From the NCBI RefSeq assembly GCF_900168295.1, contig NZ_FVZL01000001.1:520134-584133 (forward strand): 64,000 bases of DNA. The letters run 5' to 3'. A program made the translations under genes and the position numbers. Positions 39,857 to 48,070 of this stretch are shown here, one piece after another (the stretch's first letter is position 1; every line of letters begins with the position of its first letter). This DNA comes from Arthrobacter sp. P2b (GTDB taxonomy: Bacteria; Actinomycetota; Actinomycetes; Actinomycetales; Micrococcaceae). The notes beneath the pieces were generated by a model, which worked only from the letters and a program-made list of their open reading frames with translations, ran no database searches and had not been told where the DNA came from.

Positions 39857-40732
39857 CTACTGTGCTGCGCGCCGCAACTTGATCTCGATTGAGTCGACCC
39901 GCTCCCCAAACAATACATTCCGTGACCACTCGGCCTGGAGCCCCGCCACCAGTTGCTGAACCCCTGCCGCGTCAAGGCCGTCTTCGAGGTAAAGCACCAC
40001 CTGCAGCTCGGGTCCGGCTCCTCCGCCCGGCATGGCGGATCCGTCGGCCGTACGGGACGCCACTCCCCCGCCGGGCAACAGCTCGATGCGGCGGACAGCG
40101 GGAAAATCCGCGGCGGCCCGGCCCATTTCCGCCGCGAGTTCCCCATCCATGTAGGAGGGGGTCCAGTCCTGCTGCTGGGCAAGGGCCCACACCGCAGGCC
40201 GGCGGACCACAAAGGTGACCTCGCCCCCGGGATCCAAAACCAGGAGTTCGGCGCCCTCAGCCACCGCGGACAAGGCGGCGCGGGCTGCGTAGACGGCTAC
40301 CGGCCGGGCGTCCGGATGCCAGCTGGCCAGCGCCGCGGCCGAGGTGAACGCGGGCATGGCGGTCCGGCCGTCTGCAGCCTTCAGGGTGACCAGGGCCATG
40401 TCCGCCTGCTTGTCCGCGTGCAGGCCGTGGGCGGATTCCCCTTCTTCGGCGAGCTGGGCAACGATGGGAATGAAGACCCGAGCGGTGGCCAGGGAAGCAA
40501 CAACGGCTGTTTCGTCCACTGTGCCTGCCCGGAGGTCCACGACGGCGGCGAGGTAACTGGCGTCAGCCGATCCGTCATCGTCCTCGAAGTTGTGGATCCT
40601 GGCGTCGTCGCCGGCGAGGCTGCGGCCCGCCCATGGTTGGCCGGCGGAGTCCGTGGCACCTCCCGCGCCTGCCAGTGCTGCCGCGATGTGCCCTGGAAGG
40701 GGGCGCGGTGCGGGTGCTTCGTGGTTGGCCAT
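39857..40732 (-). CDS. SseB family protein
   Basis: A 291-residue protein with an SseB-type N-terminal domain (about 40-170: SYLAAVVDLRAGTVDETAVVASLATARVFIPIV, then MPAFTSAAALASWHPDARPV) and a C-terminal half that keeps the SseB C-terminal pattern (VRRIELLPG ... VVLYLEDGLD). SseB proteins are poorly understood; the name comes from enhanced serine sensitivity in E. coli. In actinobacteria the gene often follows priA in the his cluster, as here, with a gap of 27 bases. Confidence 0.86.
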   Translation of the reverse strand: MANHEAPAPRPLPGHIAAALAGAGGATDSAGQPWAGRSLAGDDARIHNFEDDDGSADASYLAAVVDLRAGTVDETAVVASLATARVFIPIVAQLAEEGESAHGLHADKQADMALVTLKAADGRTAMPAFTSAAALASWHPDARPVAVYAARAALSAVAEGAELLVLDPGGEVTFVVRRPAVWALAQQQDWTPSYMDGELAAEMGRAAADFPAVRRIELLPGGGVASRTADGSAMPGGGAGPELQVVLYLEDGLDAAGVQQLVAGLQAEWSRNVLFGERVDSIEIKLRRAAQ

Positions 40733-40759
40733 ACTGCGACTGATTCCTTAGGGAGGGCC

Positions 40760-41506
40760 CTAGCGGCGGCCGGCGACGTCTAGGGCTTCGGGAAGTGTGA
40801 AGGCCCCGGCGTACAGCGCCTTGCCTACGATTGCGCCTTCGACACCGAGCGGCACGAGCGAACGCAGGACCTTCAGGTCGTCCAGGCTGGAGATGCCGCC
40901 GGAGGCCACCACGGGCTTGCCCGTCTTCTCCACCATCTGGCGCAGGAGTTCGACGTTGGGACCCTGGAGCGTGCCGTCCTTGGTGACGTCGGTAACGACA
41001 TACCTGGAGCAGCCTGCCTCTTCAAGGCGGCCGAGGACCTCCCAGAGGTCTCCGCCTTCCTTGGTCCAGCCGCGGCCGGCAAGGGTGGTTCCGCGAACGT
41101 CCAGGCCGACGGCGATCTTGTCGCCGAAGCGGTCGATGGCCCGGCGCGTCCAGTCCGGATTTTCCAGGGCGGCGGTGCCCAGGTTTACGCGGGCTACGCC
41201 GAGGTCCAGGGCGGCCTCGAGCGTTTCGTCATCGCGCAGGCCTCCGGAGAGTTCCACGTTGATGTCCAGCCGGCCCACCACTTCCCGGAGCAGTTCAGCG
41301 TTCGATCCTCGGCCAAAAGCGGCATCCAGATCCACCAGGTGCACCCATTCCGCGCCCTGCTGCTGCCAGTTCAACGCGGCCTCCAGCGGAGTGCCGTAAC
41401 TCGTTTCGCTGCCTGCTTCGCCCTGGACCAGCCGGACGGCCTGCCCGTTCACGACGTCGACGGCGGGCAGCAGTTCAAGAACCGGCAGATCGTTAGCGGT
41501 GGTCAT
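40760..41506 (-). CDS. priA: Phosphoribosyl isomerase A (HisA/TrpF bifunctional)
   Basis: A 248-residue TIM barrel that in actinobacteria isomerises both ProFAR (histidine) and PRA (tryptophan), since trpF is usually absent. The N-terminal catalytic Asp is in [15 protein letters not shown] and the second in [25 protein letters not shown] and [12 protein letters not shown] are the phosphate-binding loops. ATG at 41506 is favoured by Shine-Dalgarno AAGGA five bases upstream; ATG 41512 would add 2 residues. Dual activity is inferred from the lineage and the RDD loop. Confidence 0.92.
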   Translation of the reverse strand: MTTANDLPVLELLPAVDVVNGQAVRLVQGEAGSETSYGTPLEAALNWQQQGAEWVHLVDLDAAFGRGSNAELLREVVGRLDINVELSGGLRDDETLEAALDLGVARVNLGTAALENPDWTRRAIDRFGDKIAVGLDVRGTTLAGRGWTKEGGDLWEVLGRLEEAGCSRYVVTDVTKDGTLQGPNVELLRQMVEKTGKPVVASGGISSLDDLKVLRSLVPLGVEGAIVGKALYAGAFTLPEALDVAGRR

Positions 41507-41544
41507 CTTCATCCTTCAGGGTTGGGGCAGGGTGGGCCGGGCCG

Positions 41545-41706
41545 TCAGTTGGCCGGCAGCGTCAGCAGGTAGGCGGCAAGCAAAGCCATGCCCGCCAGGA
41601 CGTAGAACGATATTTGGGTCCAGAGCGGCTTGTGCTGCTGCCGGAAGGACAGGGCACCGCCCACCAGCAGGCCGGCGAGGGCCATCAGGATAACGGACCA
41701 CAGCAT
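41545..41706 (-). CDS. Small two-helix membrane protein in the his cluster
   Basis: A 53-residue protein: MLWSVILMALAGLLVGGALS, a short polar turn with FRQQHKPLW, then ISFYVLAGMALLAAYLLTL and a stop. Two membrane helices are evident, with the basic loop probably inside. Its ATG at 41706 follows the hisH stop (41707) with no gap, and it ends 38 bases before priA, so it is part of the operon. I do not recognise a named family. Tight placement and a clean start and stop argue that it is real. Confidence 0.72.
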   Translation of the reverse strand: MLWSVILMALAGLLVGGALSFRQQHKPLWTQISFYVLAGMALLAAYLLTLPAN

Positions 41707-42495
41707 CTAGGCGCTGCCGCCGGCCGGCTCCGAAGTGTCGCCGGCGGCCGGGTTCTCCGCAGCCGGGGCATTGCCGCCGGCAGCGGGGCGGTTCAGGGCC
41801 TCCACCCAGTTCCGCAGCAGCCGGGAACCGGCATCGCCGGACTTTTCCGGGTGGAACTGCGTGGCACAGAGCGGGCCGTTTTCGACCGCCGCGATGAACG
41901 GGGCGCCGTGCTCCGACCAGGTGACCAAGGGCGCCGACATCCGCGGCTGGATGACGTCGAAGTTCCATTCCTGCACTCCATAGGAGTGCACAAAGTAGAA
42001 CCGCTCGTTTTCAACCCCGGCGAAGAGCTTGGAGCCCTCCGGCACCTTCACGGTGTTCCAGCCCATGTGCGGCACCACGTCCGCCGGCAGGAGCTCGACT
42101 TTCCCGGGCCACTCCCCGATGCCTTCGGCCTCGGTGCCGTGTTCGACGCCGGCCTCGAAAAGCACCTGGAGGCCAACGCAGATACCGAGGACCGGGCGGC
42201 CGCCGGCAACCCGCCTGCCGATAAGGCGGATGCCGTCCACGGCCTTGAGTTCGCGCATGACGGTTTCAAAGGCGCCGACGCCGGGGACCACCAGGCCGTC
42301 GGCGTTCAGGACATCCTCGGGCTTCGCGCTGAGGACCACCTCGGCACCGGCGCGTTCCAGGGCGCGCACGGCCGACCGGACGTTGCCCGAGCCATAGTCC
42401 AGGACGGTGACCGTGGGCTTTCCCTCCGGCGAGGGCAGCTTCCGGGACGCAGAGGGATCGATGATGGCCCCGTCTTTCAGGACCTGGCCGCTCAC
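41707..42495 (-). CDS. hisH: Imidazole glycerol phosphate synthase, glutaminase subunit
   Basis: Supplies ammonia from glutamine to HisF. It has 262 residues. Class I amidotransferase triad: Cys106 in GICVGLQ, and His215 and Glu217 in QFHPEKS. The oxyanion strand reads [10 protein letters not shown]. The first 27 residues precede the conserved [13 protein letters not shown], and the last 40 or so are a Pro/Ala/Gly tail not needed for the fold. GTG at 42495 overlaps the hisB stop (GTGA). The partner hisF is not in the window. Confidence 0.95.
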   Translation of the reverse strand: MSGQVLKDGAIIDPSASRKLPSPEGKPTVTVLDYGSGNVRSAVRALERAGAEVVLSAKPEDVLNADGLVVPGVGAFETVMRELKAVDGIRLIGRRVAGGRPVLGICVGLQVLFEAGVEHGTEAEGIGEWPGKVELLPADVVPHMGWNTVKVPEGSKLFAGVENERFYFVHSYGVQEWNFDVIQPRMSAPLVTWSEHGAPFIAAVENGPLCATQFHPEKSGDAGSRLLRNWVEALNRPAAGGNAPAAENPAAGDTSEPAGGSA

Positions 42496-43118
42496 AGCGC
42501 GCCCTTGGTGGACGGGATGCCTTCAACGCGGGGATCCGGCTCCACGGCAGCGCGCAGCGCCCGGGCGAACGCCTTGAACTGCGCTTCCACGATGTGGTGC
42601 GGGTCGCGGCCCGCGATCACGTTCATGTGCAGGCAGATCCCTGCGTGCAGCGTGATGGCTTCGAAGATGTGCCGGGTCAGGGAGCCTGTGAAGTGGCCGC
42701 CGATGAGGTGGTACTCCTGGCCGGCCGGCTCGCCGCCGTGCACCAGGTAGGGCCGTCCGGAAACGTCCACGACGGCGTGGGCCAGCGCTTCGTCCAGGGG
42801 AACGGTAGCTTCGCCGAACCGGCGGATCCCGGCTTTGTTGCCCAGGGCGGTGCGCAGCACCTCGCCGAAGGTGATGGCGACGTCTTCCACGGTGTGGTGG
42901 ACGTCGATGTGGATGTCGCCGGTGGCCTTCACCGTCATGTCGATGAGCGAGTGCTTGCACAGCGCCGTGAGCATGTGGTCGTAGAACGGCACGGACGTGT
43001 CGATGTCCGAGATGCCGGTGCCGTCGAGGTTGATTTCCACGAGCACGGACGACTCGCTGGTGGCACGCTCCATGCGCGCAGTCCGGGAGGCGCCCGCGTT
43101 CGATCCGGTGGAACTCAT
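42492..43118 (-). CDS. hisB: Imidazoleglycerol-phosphate dehydratase
   Basis: Dehydrates imidazole glycerol phosphate. It has 208 residues, the monofunctional type without the phosphatase domain of E. coli HisB. Manganese ligands lie in the two repeats: [24 protein letters not shown] and [17 protein letters not shown] at 43118 (MSSTGSNAG) follows Shine-Dalgarno-like AAAGGACACC. It overlaps hisH. Confidence 0.96.
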   Translation of the reverse strand: MSSTGSNAGASRTARMERATSESSVLVEINLDGTGISDIDTSVPFYDHMLTALCKHSLIDMTVKATGDIHIDVHHTVEDVAITFGEVLRTALGNKAGIRRFGEATVPLDEALAHAVVDVSGRPYLVHGGEPAGQEYHLIGGHFTGSLTRHIFEAITLHAGICLHMNVIAGRDPHHIVEAQFKAFARALRAAVEPDPRVEGIPSTKGAL

Positions 43119-43182
43119 GGTCAGGTGTCCTTTAAGGCAGAAGGTTTGATTCGGGGGGCGCACATCGCCCGGTACGTCAAGT

Positions 43183-44301
43183 CTAGGCTGGAAGGGCAGC
43201 CTGGCTTGCAAGGATGCTTTCCAGGGATGTGAGGAAGGCTGTGGTTTCGGTCTCAGTGCCGGCGGTCACGCGCAGGTGGCCGGGGATTCCGACGTCCCGG
43301 ATCAGCACACCGGCGTCCAGCAGCTGCTGCCAGACGTCGTGGGGCCGATCCAGTCCGCCGAAGAAGACAAAGTTGGAGTCCGAGACAGCGGGCTTGAGGC
43401 CCATACGGGTCAGCTCCGAGACGATCCGGTCACGCTGCCTCTTGATGTCCTCAACATCGGCCATCAGGGCTTCGCGGTGCTGCAGGGCGGCCAGGGCCGT
43501 GGCCTGGGTGACGGCGGACAGGTGGTAGGGCAGCCGGACCAGACGCAGGGCGTCCGTGACTTCGGGTGCCGCGGCCATGTAGCCCAGCCGGGCGCCGGCC
43601 AGGGCAAAAGCCTTGCTCATGGTGCGGGTGACAATGAGCCGCTCGCGGCCCGGCAGCAGGGTCAGGGCACTCGGCGTGCCGTCGTGGGCAAATTCGTGGT
43701 AAGCCTCGTCCACGATCACGATCGTCTGGCTGGCCTCACCGGCGGCATAGACGCCCTCCACAACATCCAGTCCCAGGCCTGTGCCGGTGGGATTGTTGGG
43801 CGAGCTCAGGAAAACGATGTTTGGCTGCAGTTCCTTGACCTGGCGTGCTGCGGATTCGGCGCTGAGGCCGTACCCCTCGGCGCGTTCGCCTGTGATGTAT
43901 TCGGTGTCGGTGCCGCTGGCGAGCAGCGGGTACATCGAATACGTGGGAGGGAAGCCCAGCGCCGTCCTGCCCGGACCGCCGAATGCCTGCAGGATCTGCT
44001 GGAGCACCTCGTTGGAACCGTTGGCAGCCCAGAGATTGGCCTCATCCAGTCCATGCCCCAGGTATTCGGCCAACGCCTTCCGAAGCTCGGTGAACTCCCG
44101 GTCCGGGTAGCGGTTGAGCCCGGCGGCGGCCTCTGTTACCGCGGCGCTGATGGCGGCCCGCACGTCCGCGGGAACACCGTGGGTGTTTTCGTTGACGTTG
44201 AGAAGGATGGGGACATCCAGCTGGGGCGCCCCATAGGGGGTCAGCCCGCGGAGGTTGCTGCGGAGGGGAAGCCGGTTCAGACGCTCAAGCTGGTCATTCA
44301 C
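43183..44301 (-). CDS. hisC: Histidinol-phosphate aminotransferase
   Basis: PLP enzyme that makes histidinol phosphate. It has 372 residues of fold type I. The Schiff-base Lys is in [18 protein letters not shown], and the substrate-side VDEAYHEFA and [11 protein letters not shown] are standard. The N-terminal [28 protein letters not shown] is typical of actinobacterial HisC. hisD, which usually precedes it in actinobacteria, is absent; the upstream gene is the LysM protein, 82 bases away on the same strand. Confidence 0.96.
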   Translation of the reverse strand: MNDQLERLNRLPLRSNLRGLTPYGAPQLDVPILLNVNENTHGVPADVRAAISAAVTEAAAGLNRYPDREFTELRKALAEYLGHGLDEANLWAANGSNEVLQQILQAFGGPGRTALGFPPTYSMYPLLASGTDTEYITGERAEGYGLSAESAARQVKELQPNIVFLSSPNNPTGTGLGLDVVEGVYAAGEASQTIVIVDEAYHEFAHDGTPSALTLLPGRERLIVTRTMSKAFALAGARLGYMAAAPEVTDALRLVRLPYHLSAVTQATALAALQHREALMADVEDIKRQRDRIVSELTRMGLKPAVSDSNFVFFGGLDRPHDVWQQLLDAGVLIRDVGIPGHLRVTAGTETETTAFLTSLESILASQAALPA

Positions 44302-44383
44302 CTGAACAGTTTAGTGGCCGTTCCGGAGACCGGAAAATGTGACGGCCCCTGTTCGCGCTCAGCGTGCACGGACTTCTGCGGCT

Positions 44384-44842
44384 TCAGCGGGTGGGGACGT
44401 AGAGCTGCTGCCCGGGGAGAACTGCTCCGGCCGGCAGGTTGTTGAGCTGGACGATGTCCGCAATCACATCGCGGGCGTCCCGGTCAGGGGCAACGGTGCC
44501 CGCGATTGCCCACAGCGACTCGCCGGGCTGGACGGTCACCGTGACGGTGGGTGTCACCGACAGGTCCTCCGGCGCATCGGACGCCTTGGCCGGCGAGTTG
44601 AAGAACCCCGCCAGGGAAAGCAGCAGGGCAGCCAGCAGCACCAGCGGAATCCCGATCAGGACAACCTTGCCCCGGCGCGTCAGGCGCAACGGCGGCAGGG
44701 GTGCCGGCCTGCCCGGGGACTCGGGTATACCCGCCGGCACCTGCGAGGACCGGGACCTGTCCCGTTGCGACAGAAGCTGGTGTGCGGACTGATGGGAATG
44801 AACGCGCGGACCCTTGGCCTGCGAAGCGGATATAGCTGACAT
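44384..44842 (-). CDS. Membrane-anchored LysM protein, probable SOS division inhibitor
   Basis: A 152-residue bitopic protein: a polar cytoplasmic tail (1-59), one membrane helix (60-81: VVLIGIPLVLLAALLLSLAGF) and an outside LysM domain (about 102-150: VQPGESLWAIAG ... AGAVLPGQQLYVP) that binds peptidoglycan. This layout and its place divergent from lexA match the SOS cell-division inhibitors YneA (Bacillus), DivS (Corynebacterium) and ChiZ/Rv2719c (Mycobacterium). Two LexA boxes lie in the shared promoter region. Thus it probably halts division during DNA repair. ATG at 44842 is chosen; codons further upstream lie inside the promoter region. Confidence 0.82.
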   Translation of the reverse strand: MSAISASQAKGPRVHSHQSAHQLLSQRDRSRSSQVPAGIPESPGRPAPLPPLRLTRRGKVVLIGIPLVLLAALLLSLAGFFNSPAKASDAPEDLSVTPTVTVTVQPGESLWAIAGTVAPDRDARDVIADIVQLNNLPAGAVLPGQQLYVPTR

Positions 44843-44976
44843 GAACTGAGCCCTCCTGGACCGTACTGTGCTGCCCGACCTTGCTGCTTCTATGTCCCGC
44901 TCCGCTGCTGCACCGCCGGCACTCCGGCTGGTTTTTCGAAAAACGCACGCTGTATTCGAATGATGCAAGCTTCGAG

Positions 44977-44992
44977 TAGAACACATGTTCGA
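44977..44992. promoter_or_regulatory. SOS (LexA) box 1, lexA/LysM intergenic
   Basis: TAGAACACATGTTCGA fits TCGAAC-N4-GTTCGA with two changes in the left half. It lies 135 bases from the LysM gene start and probably controls that gene. Confidence 0.75.
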
Positions 44993-45043
44993 ACTTTGCT
45001 TCTTCTGTTTTAGCACCTATCAACGAACAATGTCGAGACTCGC

Positions 45044-45084
45044 TAGAACAAATGTTTGAAAAAGCAATGTGGCTGGCCTAGTTT
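45044..45084 (+). promoter_or_regulatory. lexA promoter with overlapping SOS box 2
   Basis: TAGAACAAATGTTTGA (45044-45059) is a LexA box with three changes from consensus. Its right end overlaps a -35 element TTGAAA (45056-45061), which is followed by a 17-base spacer and the -10 TAGTTT (45079-45084). LexA bound here would block polymerase, giving autoregulation. The inferred transcription start near 45091 rules out any start codon upstream of it. Confidence 0.78.
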
Positions 45085-45197
45085 TGAAGGAAAGAACAAC
45101 CACCCTTGAAGTTGATCAGCAGGGTCTGACATTGAGGGAAGCTCACCCAGTCCGGCGCAGCGACAAGCCCGGTGGCAACCGAAAGGCATTGGCGAAT

Positions 45198-45935
45198 ATG
45201 GCAGCAGCAGCCACCGGGGGCAGGGCAGCCCCGCAGCCGAAGAAGACCGCCAAAGGGTTGACCCCCCGGCAGAAAAAAATCCTCGAAACCATCCAGCGCT
45301 CCGTCAATGACAACGGCTATCCGCCGTCCATGCGCGAGATCGGCGACACCGTGGGGCTCGCAAGCCTCTCAAGCGTGACGCACCAGCTCTCGCAGCTGGA
45401 GAAACTGGGATATCTCCGCCGGGATCCGAAGCGGCCGCGCGCCATGGAGGTGCTGATGCCCCTCACGTTGGACGGCGGGGCAGCCAAGACGGCAAACCAG
45501 CCTGCGGCCGCTTCGGCGCCTGGCGCCGGCGCAACAGTCACCGCGCTGCCCACGGCACTGGATACGGCAATGGTTCCCCTGGTTGGCCGCATTGCTGCCG
45601 GCGGCCCCATCCTGGCGGACCAGCTGGTGGAGGATGTCATGCCGCTGCCCCGCCAACTGGTGGGCCAGGGCGAGCTCTTTATGCTCAAGGTGGCTGGTGA
45701 CTCCATGGTGGACGCAGCCATCTGCGACGGCGACTGGGTGGTGGTCCGCCGCCAGGCGGACGCCGCCAACGGCGACATCGTGGCCGCGCTCCTGGACGAT
45801 GAAGCCACCGTCAAGACCTTCCGCCAGCGTGACGGCCACACATGGCTGCTCCCGCAGAACACGCAGTACGAACCCATTCTTGGCGACCACGCCACCATCA
45901 TGGGGAAAGTGGTCTCGGTCCTGCGCTCACTCTAG
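45198..45935 (+). CDS. lexA: LexA repressor
   Basis: SOS repressor that cleaves itself when RecA filaments form. It has 245 residues. The winged HTH is about 21-88 ([37 protein letters not shown]). The cleavage site is Ala134-Gly135 in GRIAAGG, and the catalytic pair is Ser169 (GDSM) and Lys206. Between the domains lies an Ala-rich linker (about 92-118). ATG 45198 is chosen since it is downstream of the promoter and fits homology; in-frame GTG 45069 lies before the inferred transcription start. Confidence 0.96.
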   Translation: MAAAATGGRAAPQPKKTAKGLTPRQKKILETIQRSVNDNGYPPSMREIGDTVGLASLSSVTHQLSQLEKLGYLRRDPKRPRAMEVLMPLTLDGGAAKTANQPAAASAPGAGATVTALPTALDTAMVPLVGRIAAGGPILADQLVEDVMPLPRQLVGQGELFMLKVAGDSMVDAAICDGDWVVVRRQADAANGDIVAALLDDEATVKTFRQRDGHTWLLPQNTQYEPILGDHATIMGKVVSVLRSL

Positions 45936-45970
45936 GAACAACAGGGCCTGGTACAGCCACATGCTGTAAG

Positions 45971-46011
45971 AAGACGGCACCATTCCCGGATCCCGGGCAT
46001 GGTGCCGTCTT
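45971..46011. terminator. Terminator between lexA and dinG
   Basis: A 13-bp stem (aagacggcaccat, 45971-45983; atggtgccgtctt, 45999-46011) encloses a loop that itself has a cccggatcccggg palindrome. T residues follow on the plus strand. It sits between the converging lexA and dinG genes and can serve both. Confidence 0.8.
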
Positions 46012-46012
46012 T

Positions 46013-48070
46013 TCAGTTGGACTCCCCGGCCAGCCTCTCAAGGGCCGCCACCGCGGTCTTCCGGTCCGTGGTGGCCCAGAACGGCGGCAGGGCAGCCCGC
46101 AGGAAACCTGCATACCGCTCCGTGGCCAGCCGGGAATCCAGCACTGCCACCACTCCCTTGTCGCCGGTGGACCGGATCAGCCGGCCGGCTCCCTGGGCCA
46201 GCCGAATGGCGGCGTGGGTTGCCGAGACCGACATAAAACCGTTTCCGCCCGCCTGGGCCACCGCCCGGGAACGCGCTGTCATCAGGGGATCATCCGGCCG
46301 CGGGAACGGAATCCGGTCGATGACCACCAGCCGGCAGGATCCGCCCGGCACATCCACTCCCTGCCAGAGGGACATGGTGCCGAACAGGCAGGTGTCGGGC
46401 TCGTCGGCGAACTGCTTGACCAGGGCGGTCATGGTGGAGTCGCCCTGGCAAAGGACGGTCACGCCCAGCTTGGGCCGGAGGGCCTCGGCCGCTTCTTCAG
46501 CGGCGCGTCTGGAGGAGAAGAGGCAGAGCGCTCCGCCGCCCGACGCGCGGATGAGCGCCTCCAGCTCAGCCAGGGATTCAGGGGACGCACCCCGGCCAGG
46601 CTTGGGCAGATGCCCGGCCACGTAGAGGATGCCCTGTTTCGGGTAGTCGAAGGGCGATCCCACGTCCACGCCGGTCCAGCTGGGAGCACCCTCGCCCACC
46701 AGGCCCAGCCCGCCTGCGGCCGGTTCAAACGCGGACCCGATGGCAAGCGTGGCAGACGTCAGGACCACGGTGTGTCCGGCGAAAAGCCCCTCCCGCAACC
46801 GTCCGGCGACGGACAGCGGTGCGATGTTGATCAGGGCCGGCGCTGTTTCGTCCGGCTGTGAATAGCCCTGGGCGGGATCAAAGGAGCTGGCGCGGGAAAA
46901 CCACACCACCTCCCGGTTCTCGCGGGCAGCGAGGAGCCGTTCGCAAAGTTCCAGGATGAGCATCAGACGGGACCGCGCAAGCTGCCTGCCGCCGTCGGCC
47001 GTGGTGCTGCTGTCTCCCTTGGAGTCGGACAGCGCCGCGCGGCAGGCCTCACGCAGCTGGTCGATGCAGTCCAGCTGTTCGTCATTCAGCCCGTTCGGAA
47101 GCAACCCGTTGGGCACGCCCGCGAGGGCGAGCTCAAGATTAGCGGCTGCGGCGTTGAGCGCGTCCACCGTGATGGCCGTATGCTTCCGCGCCCCGGAAGC
47201 TGCCGCGTGGATCATGGCCACCGAAAGCTGGCCCGACACCGCACCCGTGACCCTGTCCTGGAGTTCATGGGCTTCATCCACCACCACGACGTCGTATTCC
47301 GGAAGGACCGCCAGGCCCTCGAAAGCGCTGACAGCCAGCATCGCGTGGTTGGTGACCACAACGTCGGCTTCCGCGGCGTCCTGCCGGGCAAGCTCGCTAA
47401 AACATTCCGCAGCCATCGGGCACTTCTGGGCGCCCAGGCATTCCATCGACGTCACTGACACCTGTCGCCATGCCCGGTCCGTTACGCCGGGCAGGAGTTC
47501 GTCACGGTCGCCGGTTGCGGTCTTCTCCGCCCATTCACGAAGGCGCACCACTTCTTTTCCGAGCTGGGACGCGGGTCCACCCACCGTAGCTGCGAAGTGG
47601 GGAACGCTGGTGTCCTCCCCCAGCGAGAAGAGCTGGCCCTCGGAAGGTTCCTCGGATGGAAACCCGCCCTCCAGCTTGTGCCGGCAGACGTAATTGGAAC
47701 GGCCCTTCACCAGGGCCACTTTGACGGGCCGGTCAAGGGCAGGCGTGATGGCTTTGAGGAGCCGGGGCAGGTCCCTGCCCACGATCTGCGTCTGCAGTGC
47801 CAGCGTTGCCGTGGAGACCAGGGCGGGTTTGTTGCTCTCCAGTGCGTGCGCGATCAGGGGTATCAGGTAGGCCAGCGACTTACCGGTACCCGTTCCTGCC
47901 TGGACGAGCAGGTGGTTGCCTGTTTCGATGGCCTGGGCAACCTGTTTGGCCATCTCGTGCTGCCCCGCGCGGCTCTGGCCGCCCATGGCGGCCACGGCCC
48001 GGTCGAGCAGTTCGATAACGAACTGCCCGCCAGCCGTGTCCGTGGCTTCGCCGGCCACGGCGTCAGTCAT
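46013..48070 (-). CDS. dinG: DinG/XPD-family ATP-dependent DNA helicase
   Basis: A 685-residue superfamily 2 iron-sulfur helicase moving 5' to 3'. Walker A is GTGTGKS at 59-65 and Walker B VVVVDEAHEL. Four cysteines, Cys129, Cys211, Cys217 and Cys223, form the 4Fe-4S site typical of XPD and DinG. C-terminal motif VI reads QGAGRLIRS. E. coli DinG resolves R-loops and is SOS-induced; here I see no LexA box at the gene, which starts inside the end of hflX (8-base overlap). It probably depends on the hflX promoter. Confidence 0.93.
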   Translation of the reverse strand: MTDAVAGEATDTAGGQFVIELLDRAVAAMGGQSRAGQHEMAKQVAQAIETGNHLLVQAGTGTGKSLAYLIPLIAHALESNKPALVSTATLALQTQIVGRDLPRLLKAITPALDRPVKVALVKGRSNYVCRHKLEGGFPSEEPSEGQLFSLGEDTSVPHFAATVGGPASQLGKEVVRLREWAEKTATGDRDELLPGVTDRAWRQVSVTSMECLGAQKCPMAAECFSELARQDAAEADVVVTNHAMLAVSAFEGLAVLPEYDVVVVDEAHELQDRVTGAVSGQLSVAMIHAAASGARKHTAITVDALNAAAANLELALAGVPNGLLPNGLNDEQLDCIDQLREACRAALSDSKGDSSTTADGGRQLARSRLMLILELCERLLAARENREVVWFSRASSFDPAQGYSQPDETAPALINIAPLSVAGRLREGLFAGHTVVLTSATLAIGSAFEPAAGGLGLVGEGAPSWTGVDVGSPFDYPKQGILYVAGHLPKPGRGASPESLAELEALIRASGGGALCLFSSRRAAEEAAEALRPKLGVTVLCQGDSTMTALVKQFADEPDTCLFGTMSLWQGVDVPGGSCRLVVIDRIPFPRPDDPLMTARSRAVAQAGGNGFMSVSATHAAIRLAQGAGRLIRSTGDKGVVAVLDSRLATERYAGFLRAALPPFWATTDRKTAVAALERLAGESN

